Assembly: GCA_009733775.1 (NCBI GenBank)
Contig: WOGZ01000008.1
Coordinates: 62,001-126,000 of the forward strand
Source: Alectoria sarmentosa
Lineage: Eukaryota > Ascomycota > Lecanoromycetes > Lecanorales > Parmeliaceae
Length of the DNA: 64,000 nt
Direction: 5' to 3'
Shown here: piece after piece, positions 26,446 to 35,899 of the stretch
Position numbering within the stretch: position 1 is the first letter of the stretch
Layout of the letters: every line of letters starts with the position of its first letter
Notes under the pieces: generated by a model
The model's database searches: none
What the model was told of the DNA's origin: nothing
What the model saw: only the letters and a program-made list of their open reading frames with translations
Position numbers and translations under genes: made by a program

Positions 26446-26829
26446 ATTCGCTGCTGACTGTTGAGAGTTTTTCGGCGTGGACGAGATGTAAATGCCAAGA
26501 TAACGGAAATGTGCCCCCGTCCAGCGTAGGGTAAGCGCCCTTTAGGCTCGCGTGACGCAGGTGAGGTCGCCCGAGCCTGGGTGATGGCTTTGATTATCAG
26601 AGATCAGGATTCCCTTTCTTGATATCACGTCTTGGGTGAACAGTACGTGAGTAACGTCCATATATCGTTTACTTCACCAAAAGTCCTGCCATGCTAGCAC
26701 TAGCCCTAACCCTACATAATTCGCTTCGAAACCCAGAGATCATCATTCTAGACTGAACAGTAATCTTGCCTGATATTCAATTTCGTTATTCCCTAAAGAA
26801 TACATCTTGTATATTTCCAATCTAGATAC
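26446..26829. other. intergenic, promoter of the membrane protein gene
   Basis: About 0.4 kb between the start of the small membrane protein gene and the 3' end of the PKS remnant. No coding sequence was found. Confidence 0.5.
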
Positions 26830-29800
26830 CTAATTTCCCAATTCAGGCCTCGCCGCCACCAGTTTACTCTTCTTCGTCACCTTGGTCCCCAGAGCCGTGA
26901 TCGAAGAACTTTGCATGACATCAAAAATGGAAGCCTCCGCCTGCGTCGCACTGGACAGCCAATTGCGCAGCTCGATCGCCACGAGCGAATCGACCCCCAA
27001 CAGAGACAGCGGCGCAGAAGTCTCGATCGTGTCCTCCGCGATGGCAAACATTTCCGCCGGCTTTCTGATGATGGCGGCGCGGACGAGGTCGACGGCCTCA
27101 GCCCAGCTTGGCACCTCTCGTAGCTGAGCCTTCAGATCGAGGGTGTCGCCGATCTTGGACCTCTTGCTCTCCGTGGAAATGTCGTGCGTCCTCCAGAGCG
27201 TAGAGAAGATTGCATTTTCCCGGAAGGTTGCCGAGTCCCAGTTTGTACCCGCGCCACGCGAGACGCCCGCGATGATCTGGCAAGCGTCAACGTCGGCATG
27301 GCGGGGCATGATGATGCCGCGTTCGATCAGACGGAGCATTTCCTCCTCCTCCAGCATCGTGGTGCCCGCGCGTTTGAGCCGCTCGGCCACGCCAGCCGTT
27401 TCGGAGACGTAGCCGACCGACTTGATTGGGCCTAAGTCGAGGGACACGCCGGGCAACCCCTGCACTGTGCGGTGACGCGCAACAGCATTCTCGAAGGTGT
27501 TTCCTGCCGCGTAGTTGCACTGGCTGGAGTTCCCGACCATGCCGGTCAACGAGGACAACATGATGAAGAAGTCGAGGTTCATTGAGAGGGATTGTTGATG
27601 GAGGTTCCAGGTGCCGAGGACCTTAGGGCGGACTGCAGCGTTGTAGTCCTCCAATTTCATGTTTTCGAAGATCGAATCCTGTGGAAGTAGGATCAGGACC
27701 AAGATCAATACTCTAGCTTTCGGGCGGGCTTACCTGAAGTACCATGGCGGCTTGAATGATGCTTTTGATAGGCGGCATCGACGAAGCGCATTCTTTCATC
27801 AATCTCGCTACGTCTGTCTCGTCGTAGATGTCACAATTCTTTGCGATGGCTTTGCAGCCCTTCGCCGCTAATACTTCTAAGAAACCAACATTGCGAAGCG
27901 ATTGTACGGTCTGAGACATGAGTATCAGATTCCTCGCACCACGCTCCACGAGGCGTTGAGCAATCGATCGGCCAATGCCGCCTACACCGCCAACGATGAG
28001 GTAAGATGCGTCCATAGAAAGGCGTGCAGTTCGATGTGTAGACACCTGACGAATTTGATTAGCATGATCGGAAGTGGGCAGAGAAGGTCTGCTCTACCTT
28101 GATGAGATCTCCCTTCCTATCAGTAATCACAGTCTTACCAAGATGTTTACCTGTTTGCATGGAACGGAGGGCCTTCCCGAGGTCGGAAATAGGGTATACA
28201 GTAATCGGAGCAATGGGGCATATACTTCCTTCGTTCACAATGCTAAGGATTTTGTCGAGCGCTCGAGCGACCAGTTTACCTTTGAACTGCTGGATTTGCA
28301 GCATGTCCACGGCGAAGAAAGAAACGTTCCGCGTGAAAGGAGACATCTCAAGGAAACTGCTGGCCTCCGAGTCCCGTTTGCCTATTTCCACAAATCTGCC
28401 GAATCGGGCAATTGAATTCCAGGCGGCTTGGAGTAAACGACCGGCCAGCGAATTCAAGACAACGTCGATGCCAATACCGTTGGTCATCTTCATCAGCTTG
28501 GCAGCGAAGGATGCGTTTCTGCTTGAGACGATGTGATCATAAGGAATATCATAATTGGTATGTATGAATTCTCTCTTCTCCTTGGATCCGATGGTGGCAA
28601 AAATCTCCGCACTCACTCTTTGGGCAAGCATTATCGCCGCCTGGCCGACGCCTCCTGCCGCTGATTGGATCAGGACAGTCTCACCCTTCTCCAAGCAGGC
28701 GAGGTCAAAGAGTGAGTGGTACGCCGTGAGGAAAGCCATGGGAATCGATGCGCCTGTCTCGAATGCCATGCTGTTAGGTATGCGGCCAACATTTGTCCAA
28801 GGAACGCGAACGTGAGTTGCCCAGTGTCCAGACATGGTACTACACACTCAGGCGCCGACCGTAAGAGCCTCCGGAACACCAGCGCCTAGTCGAGTGATGG
28901 TTCCACTGCACTCTAAGCCCATGACATTGTTGTCCAGCTGACCCATCGCCACCAAAACATCACGAAAATTGAGGCCAAAGGCTCTTGGCTCAATCTCAAC
29001 CCAGCCATCTGGTAGAGGCAAACCGGCCTCTGGATCGTCGTGCCAGCAAAGGCTATCGATCATTCCGGGTGTTTCGATACCCATACGTAGCTCACGGCCT
29101 GACTGATGGAAGGGCTGAAGTGTAGCCTCAAAGTCGGAGGCTTGCATGGTCATAGACTGCGTTTCAGCCGGAACCTCGTACAACCTCGGAATGTTGATTG
29201 ACTCGGCTGATACCGCAAACTCCGAATCCGACCAGCTTGTATCGCGCGAGTAATTGAAAGCGATAGTGTACGTCTTCACAATCGAGTTGATTGCATCGGC
29301 TGTCCATAGATTCTCATTGGCAATATCTAATGTGATATAGCGTTTTGTATTATCTTCGGCTCTCAGTGTTCGAAGGAAACCAGTTCTCAGAGCCGCCTTC
29401 GGATTTTTGCAATCACCGGTTACCTGAGATGATATCCAGAGGACTCCTCGCGCGCCGAGCAAAGTCGTCCAAAGGGACTTGAACTGAGCTGAAGTCGGTT
29501 GGGCGAGTATGGACTGTTCGGTATCATCCAGGATAATACCAACTTTGCCACGTGCATTGACGCAATCCAGTGATTTGATAGCTGGCGCCGGAATGGTGAC
29601 ACCTTGAGGATGTTCCTTCAAATTGTCCAGCCACGACGCTGGAGGCTGAACACCGCCATCATCGTAGATGACAACGGATTCGGAAAAGACCGGTGCGGTC
29701 TGGGACTTGGCAGTAGACATCAAGACGCTCATGACATATTTGGGGTCTTCAAAATCCTGTACAGAATCATCCAAGCCACTGAAGCCTGTGCTCTACAAGT

Positions 29801-30568
29801 CTTCATCCCACATCTTGACTGTTAGCGAAGGACTGTTTTTGCGCTCCTTCTCTTCGCCTAAATGATGTCAGCGGAACCAACAGAGTGATATTGCTGAACA
29901 CACTCATCCACCATCCAGGCAGAGTGCCAAAAATTAATTGAATATCCAAGGCATCATTAGTGGTCTCGACCAGGATCAATTTCCCACCCGACTTAAGCAG
30001 CTTTCTGACCTGCGTCATAGTGGGCGAATCGCGCAGCAGTCCCGGTATTACCTCCTCCTAAGCCATCTAAAATGCACTCTGTACATCCTCCTGTGCCTCC
30101 ACCAATCTCCAAAATATTTGCTTGGGGATTCTTGTGCCTGAAGAGCCGTATCAATTGATTGACCTGCGCATAGGAACGATCTATCCGCAGAGCTCCTTTG
30201 TAATACTTGTATAGCAGTTGTCCTTCAAGCATAAGCTCCAATGGCGCGACCTGCTGTCGAAGGATTGGGACGAGCTGCTTCCCAATACGAACAACCATCT
30301 GACCGTCGATGGTATCGCTTATTTCTTCGAACAGCGTTGCAGCCTCCTCCTCGCTTTTTCCTAGCCACGTCGAGTGCTTGAGTACAAGCTGTTCCTGAAG
30401 TCTCATCCATTTGTAAAAGCTTTTGTGATGCAAGGACAAATTTTCGACGTCCGTTGCTGTCAGGGAAACCAAGGTATCAGAAATGAAGCAAAGAACTGCA
30501 CGCCTTAATTTCCCTTCGACGACCCTAGAGGTCGGATCAGGGGCACATGACCCCCGAACTGGGCTCAC
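26830..30568 (-). pseudogene. 3' half of a highly reducing polyketide synthase (MT-ER-KR-ACP), broken
   Basis: Domains read in order on the minus strand. First comes the C-methyltransferase (30568 to about 29800; SAM loop ILEIGGGTGGCTECIL, then KLLKSGGKLILVETTNDA). Next are the linker and structural KR, the enoyl reductase (about 29000-28130; ETVLIQSAAGGVGQAA), the ketoreductase (about 28030-27300; YLIVGGVGGIG) and the acyl carrier protein (LLGVDSLVAIELRNW, pantetheine Ser) with a normal stop at 26830. The ketosynthase, acyltransferase and dehydratase expected upstream are absent. Lesions: the methyltransferase middle is missing with a frame change near 30010-30020; an in-frame TAG at 29793-29795; an in-frame TGA at 28848-28850. 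Introns near 28050 and 27720 still look spliceable. The product of the ancestral enzyme is unknown. Confidence 0.9.
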
Positions 30569-31120
30569 ATTAGGCGCAGTCCCAGAGCAGATCTAAGGAG
30601 GAGTGCGTTGTCCAGGCAACCCTTCAGGCGGGGCAATATCCGACATCTTGGCGCAGGAGTCTTGGCGTCCAGGACTTTTGGTACTATCCGTCCTTATGTA
30701 CTCCGTACACTGGAGGTAGAGTACTATGGGCATCACCCGAACGAGGAAAAAGGGCGCCGAACGACCGACAATCGTCAAGGTTCAAGAACCCCTCGTAGCG
30801 TGAATGCGCATGGCCCTGAAGCGTATTGAACCCGCAGTCGCATGACTTTCGCCGTCGGGCTCCATTGCAGCTACCTAGGTAGATCATGCAAACCCGAGCT
30901 TCAGAGAAGACAAAGCCATGCGATATGCCGATGACGCAAAATGTGCGCCGCCGTGTGTACTCCGCAGAAGCAGTCTCGATGCCCAATGCCTGCAGCAACT
31001 CTAGCGCCAGAGCATGATGGTCTTCCCCTCCATTGCTTAGCCGCAGTCGAGGGGGCACCTCTTTGGCTTGTGGATGGACAGACAGACGCTCGACATGTGG
31101 AAGATTTGGAGAATCAACTT

Positions 31121-31149
31121 GCTGCTGCTGCTGCTGCTGCTGCTGCTGG
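31121..31149. repeat. GCT trinucleotide microsatellite
   Basis: Nine to ten tandem GCT units in non-coding sequence upstream of the PKS remnant. Confidence 0.9.
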
Positions 31150-31346
31150 CCCCACTCTGATTACTACACAGACAAATCGACCCGGAAAGGGCGCACGGCT
31201 CGTAGTGCTGGGACGAGATTCAAGGGAACGGGTACACTACGGCTTCACGATCTAAGTAGGTACTACAATACCATGGATATCAACTGCATCGCCCCAAACG
31301 CAGTGGAGTGCTCTGGGCCTTTGGTTGCCTGTCCCTTAGTATAATT

Positions 31347-31351
<5 letters not shown>

Positions 31352-31384
<33 letters not shown>
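31352..31384. repeat. CA dinucleotide microsatellite
   Basis: About 16 tandem CA units in non-coding sequence, 200 bp from the GCT repeat. Confidence 0.9.
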
Positions 31385-31387
<3 letters not shown>

Positions 31388-32015
31388 GCCCAAACGTAGG
31401 AGAACGTTGGGATTATAGTCCAGAGCGGATTCGAAAAGGTTCACAGCTCGACCCACTAGTCGCTTTCGAGATCGGTGCCGGGACGTAGAGATAATATGTG
31501 CTGGGGGCGTGGGCTGCCCAGTAGGTGGACAGCTAGTCAAGTCCTGTGGGGAAGACCATTGCAATGATCTGTATCTGGACTACTGTGTTTGTTAAGACCT
31601 TCTGTCTCCTCCGAATCTTCATCGTTGTTCAAAAGCCTCCTCCTCATCTGGGCCTTACAGATACTAAGATGTGAGAAACTCGTCTCAGCGCTTACTTATC
31701 GATCTCAGAATAGATCAATGTCTTTACGACTCTCGGATTAACCGTAACGAATCGCGGTAGACAATGCGGAGTAAATGTGTTTCTTCCCATTGTGAGCTAA
31801 ACGTGTTTGAAAAGCCATCATATAAACGTCTCACTTTGTACAAAATAATAAACATCATCCAGAGCTTTTGATATAATAATTCCGGATGCGCCGTTTTTTC
31901 CCTTTTTCTTTACAAGTTCAAACAATAGCAGCTCCATAAGGGTACATGGCATTGCTTGATTTTGAGCAGGTCTTTAATCTCAATCGTTTGTACGCGTTTC
32001 TTTTATCCGAAAGCA

Positions 32016-33122
32016 TTACCATGGATGCCGCTGGAGACTATCAGTTGGATGGTGAGATGGGGACGAGGAACAGAAGCTTACATTCCCTTCCCATGTCCAG
32101 AATGTCCCTGTATCCACGACGGTCTTCTGCTCGACAACCCGAAGCATGCCTGCCACTGACTCCTCCACATTTATGATACCTTCGACTTCCCATCCTAGAG
32201 ATACATTTGCCATGTCTCTTTTAAAGGTCAGTCAAAATGTTCATGGACGGCGCTGGGGCTTCTCACGTTGCAACTTCGCCTGGATGCATAGCTAGTATAG
32301 TCGTAGCGTATCTCTTTCGTTCTAGCTCCGCTGCCATATGCTATACCGGTTTAACAAACATCTCCAAACATGAACCTGAAGCGAATTTATATACCCTGAG
32401 CATCTGATTCAGTGCTGCTTTAGACGCAGCGTAAGCTGCAAAGCTAGAAAGGCATGCTTCAGCGTAGCTTAACAGTCTTGCATGATAGCTGTTGCGTACC
32501 CGTCTTCGAAGTCACGAAAGGCTGTGGCTGAACCAGAATCACTAGACATGAAAGCGATGCAGCCGATGGGGATACCGGAGTGCAGTAGTCTTTGAGCAGT
32601 AATGATTGGTCCAACAGCATTCGTTCTCAGATGGTCCGAGAAGCTATCGAAGGAGCTGATCGGCCTCAGCAAGCATTCTTCGTTCTCATCGATAGAGGAA
32701 ATATTACAGCTCAGTAGCTCGCTATATCATCAACACAGGAAGTGAATCATCTGAGATGAGACATGAGACCTACATTGGGATATTGGAGGATTCCAGCATT
32801 GAGAATCACATGGTCGATCCTATCAATGTTTCTCAGTGCAGCTACCTCTCGGGCGAAGTTCTGGGCTCTGTCAGGTTCTATACTCAAGCCATAAGACTGG
32901 TTCATAGAGTACATTGATGCTGGCTTCGGAAGCTACATCGCATTCAAAGAGCTGGCATCTTCCCATAGCTGCGGAGCCAGCAAGTGTCCAAAGCTGGGAA
33001 GCTTTTGCCACATCCCGTACTGTGGCCAGGACGTGGTTACCTCGAGCAAGAAGCTGGCGTACCCACTCAAGGCCAATCCCTCTACTTGCGCCGACGACAA
33101 CCCAGACAGCTGGTGCGGCCAT
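32016..33122 (-). CDS. short-chain dehydrogenase/reductase, eight exons
   Basis: Predicted 246 residues. Exons: 33122-32913, 32860-32774, 32721-32708, 32655-32500, 32443-32395, 32340-32267, 32217-32082, 32030-32016. All introns are 46-56 bp with GT-AG ends and the total is in frame from ATG to TAA. Landmarks: cofactor loop VVVGASRGIGLEW near the N-terminus, HVILNAGI, the active-site strand FMSSDSGSA and the catalytic YAASK, then HPGEVAT, and a C-terminal FWTWEGN before the last exon. It looks like the C-factor/sniffer-like SDR group, typically NAD(P)H-dependent carbonyl reductases. Exon 3 is only 14 nt, but it supplies the RATEL-like segment expected after the NAG strand. The substrate is unknown. 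It lies between a dead PKS and the cytochrome c gene and could be a surviving tailoring gene. Confidence 0.8.
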
Positions 33123-33558
33123 TGGGTATTCAACCCTATTAGCAAGGGTATGGTCAACAGAAATGCCTCGGGAATTGTAGTGACTCCTGCTTAGGCCACG
33201 CAACCTAAGCTGGCATACATCAGTACAATACAGTACGAGAGAGCCAGTCACATGGCGAGGAGGAAGATGCAGTACGTTTGGATTTAACTATGTTCTTATG
33301 AGAAGCAATATGTACAACTGGTGGCGGTGTGGCGGTGTGGTGTTTTGGAAATTCCATGTCGGGAAAGCGGTCTCGGGAAAAGCCGGGCTTGAAATGGATT
33401 TGCTTTGATTGGCTGGCCGCATCAAGCTTCCGCTTTCTACTTTCTACTCTCGTCATTAAATTCTTCTTCTTTTTTTGCCATGCCAACTTCAATTTGAATT
33501 CTCCTCTCACAGTCTCACACAAAATCATTTGTACCAAAGACTCAATACTTTACTCAGC
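33123..33558. promoter_or_regulatory. shared divergent promoter region of SDR and cytochrome c
   Basis: The SDR start (minus) and cytochrome c start (plus) are 436 bp apart and divergent, so this region should carry both promoters. Pyrimidine-rich stretches precede the cytochrome c ATG. No specific factor site was identified. Confidence 0.5.
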
Positions 33559-34422
33559 ATGGCAAAAGGAAGTGACAGCTTCTCAGACGGTACGCATCTA
33601 CATTTCCTGCTTCCCGCTCGATCCACGCCCTCGCGCAGCTCGAGACGCCCATTGCTTTAGGACTGAACAGAGCATTACGAGAAAGCTGTTGAGGTCCAGT
33701 CTTACTTCAGTCGGCTTCATGGATCTCTACACAACGTTCTTCAAAGAATGACTAGGTCAAATGCCACGTTGGCCGCATTCGTCGCATTCACCACGTCTGC
33801 CGCCGTCCTCCCATGGCTACGGAGGCAAGGAAGATGGTTCCGGAGCATCAGGCTTGGGTCCAAATTTGCCGATCCTCTCATACGTTCCTAAATATTCGAT
33901 AGCGGCAACAGGTGCAATCACAGTGCTGACTGGTCTTCTCAAAAGGTGACGACAAGAAAGGCGCCAATCTCTTCAAGGTACGAATTGGACTTCTCCGCAC
34001 CCTACATCTTACGTCGGCTGACCTGCTCCAGACACGATGCGCCCAATGTCACAATCTGAAGGCAGAGGAGGGCAACAAGATCGGACCCAACCTTCACGGC
34101 TTGTTCGGGCGCAAAACTGGTCAGGTCGAGGGCTTCTCATACACGGACGCGAATAAGCACAAGGCGATTGAATGGAAGGAGGACACTCTGGTATAATAGA
34201 AAAAATCCGCGATGAGGGAGGTATGCAATGCTGATCTGGTCTCCAGTTTGAATACCTGGAAAACCCCAAGAAGTACATCCCAGGTACCAAAATGGCTTTC
34301 GGCGGTCTCAAGAAGGCCAAGGACAGGAATGACCTGATCACGTATGCAGATCCATCTGTCTAGGCTTTCCAAGGAAACTTACTGACCTGTCGTCCAGCCA
34401 TCTTCGCAACGCCACAAAGTAG
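33559..34422 (+). CDS. cytochrome c
   Basis: Predicted 113 residues from five exons (33559-33589, 33946-33977, 34032-34190, 34247-34341, 34398-34422). The haem attachment site is CAQCH (Cys24, Cys27, His28) and the sixth ligand is Met90 in PGTKMAFGG. GPNLHGLFGR and the terminal LRNATK are also typical. The protein shuttles electrons between complexes III and IV in the mitochondrial intermembrane space and is imported without a cleavable presequence. The first intron is unusually long here (356 bp) next to the 54-56 bp of the others; the 31-nt first exon encodes only the variable N-terminus. The gene appears intact although both sides are occupied by decayed accessory genes or repeats. Confidence 0.96.
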
Positions 34423-34799
34423 ATACCTCTCTACCTACCACTGGTTCTCTCTCCACTCTCATAGCGACTTTTTCTTTTTTCCATGCCTGCTCGTTCGATT
34501 GTGTACTATACGGCTTTTAGATGCGACTAGAAAGGGGCGGGCGAGTGTTGGAAGAAAGAGCTTAGATCATCATGGCATTGATTCCCGACGAGAATACACG
34601 GCTACTCGTTGTCTTGCATGATTTCCTAGAGCGAGGCGCAATTTGACGACTACTGTACATACTACTAATCCAGTCTCTTGCACTTCGATCCCACGTTCCC
34701 ACTCGGCTCTGAAGAAATCATTTTGACGCAAAAGTCTGCTACGCACACTTTTAAGATCTTGGAACTCGACGTGAGTGGCGGCGCACATTTTCAGATTTA
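34423..34799. other. 3' flank of cytochrome c
   Basis: About 0.4 kb holding the presumed 3' UTR, up to the boundary of the second inverted-repeat element. No coding sequence was found. Confidence 0.5.
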
Positions 34800-35348
34800 G
34801 CGTTTTCAAAACCAGTTGGAATGTCTTGGCATTTTTCGTCGCCGCCCTCCTAGGGCCCTGATTGCAATTTCCTCTGCAACTTGCGTGGGGGCATTTTGCA
34901 TCCTATTATGGTTAGCTGCAAGAGGAAATTGCAGCCTTAAGCCTCATATAGCTAGCGTATTACCTAGATAGGCTAGTTTTTACTAGTGCAACTTGCAATA
35001 TTTATGCAATTTGCATGCAACGGTGAGCATATTGCGCAATTTGCAGTGCCCTACGCCCCCCCCATACATTTTTGTACTGTAGCCCCAACATCGGACAACG
35101 TACCTTATCAATATCGCTGCTACCGTCAGAATAAGTCCCAAATGGATAAAAATGAAGCTATACTGAAGTCTTACAGGTTCCTCAGCCCCTCAATCATGAC
35201 CACCGGTCGCAAAGGTTGCAAAATCGGTATTGCTGTTCAGGCCAAGGCTGAGGAAAAAAAAAAAATTAAAAAATTGGTGCTACAATACAAAAATGTATGG
35301 GGGGGGCGACGAAAAATGCCAAGACATTCCAACTGGTTTTGAAAACGC
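34800..35348. mobile_element. TA-flanked terminal-inverted-repeat element, copy 2, with internal insertion
   Basis: The outer ends match copy 1 (24525-25020): GCGTTTTCAAAACCAGTTGG inwards from both sides, flanked by TA at 34798-34799 and 35349-35350. The left arm is interrupted after about 50 bp by an unrelated 199-bp sequence (34853-35051) and resumes at about 35054 with the Cys-rich-looking C run and CATACATTTTTGTACTGTAG. Without the insertion the element would be about 350 bp. A short lysine-rich open frame in the interior lacks recognisable transposase motifs. Several differences from copy 1 are C/T changes. It is non-autonomous. Confidence 0.82.
34853..35051. mobile_element. small inverted-repeat element nested in copy 2
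   Basis: A 199-bp sequence starting GGGCCCTG and ending CAGTGCCC, bounded by TA on each side (34851-34852, 35052-35053), so the terminal repeat is short and imperfect. It carries internal inverted repeats built from TGCAATTTCCTCTGCAA and its complement, and several GCAATTTGC-like units near 35000-35045. It interrupts the left arm of the larger element, so it inserted later. No coding capacity. Confidence 0.6.
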
Positions 35349-35350
35349 TA

Positions 35351-35899
35351 AATAGAACAGAACGGCATGCGATACCCTAACGCAGAGCCTGCCTTTTTGA
35401 CAAGTGAAATGACTACTGCTTCCTAGAGAAGATATGTCTCGGCCGTAGACGAATGCCGTATACGGATTAACGACGTCAACCCTCCATCTGAGTTCCTAAC
35501 TACGAGGGCGATCTATTCGAGCAAATCATATTGGCTTCTTTATCGATAACCATGGCAGCAGGAGCGAAATGGGTGGCGATGGTCAGTCTCTTACCTTAAA
35601 CACAATCTAGGTCCCCACCAGCTGGTCCTTAGCTGATCTGAAGTTCTGACAAGGAGGAAATAATCATTCATGTTCACTCGAGGCTCATCATCCTGCTCAT
35701 CAATACAATACAGCTAAATCAAGCACCCCACTCCCCTCCAACCCGATCGATCGATCGTATGAGCCTCCACCGCCGCCCATTCTCCCTCCACCCTCTGCGA
35801 CAAATCCCAAAAGAGACAAAACGCATAGCCCACACCAACGCCTTCCCGCCACCCTTTCCTCGTCCGGTCTCAATGCCGAATCGTGCACGTGTCCTTTTT
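35351..35899. other. intergenic, no supported gene
   Basis: About 0.55 kb between the inverted-repeat element and the esterase remnant. Open frames on the minus strand read out of the remnant without motifs. Confidence 0.45.

Larger units (their letters stand above)
30600..32015. other. intergenic with microsatellites
   Basis: About 1.4 kb upstream of the PKS break. It contains a GCT repeat (31121-31149) and a CA repeat (31352-31384). No ketosynthase, acyltransferase or dehydratase motifs were found, so the missing 5' half of the PKS does not lie here. Confidence 0.5.

Noticed and set aside
26830..33122. Active polyketide gene cluster (PKS plus SDR)
   Set aside because: The PKS lacks its ketosynthase, acyltransferase and dehydratase and carries stops and a deletion, so it cannot make a product.
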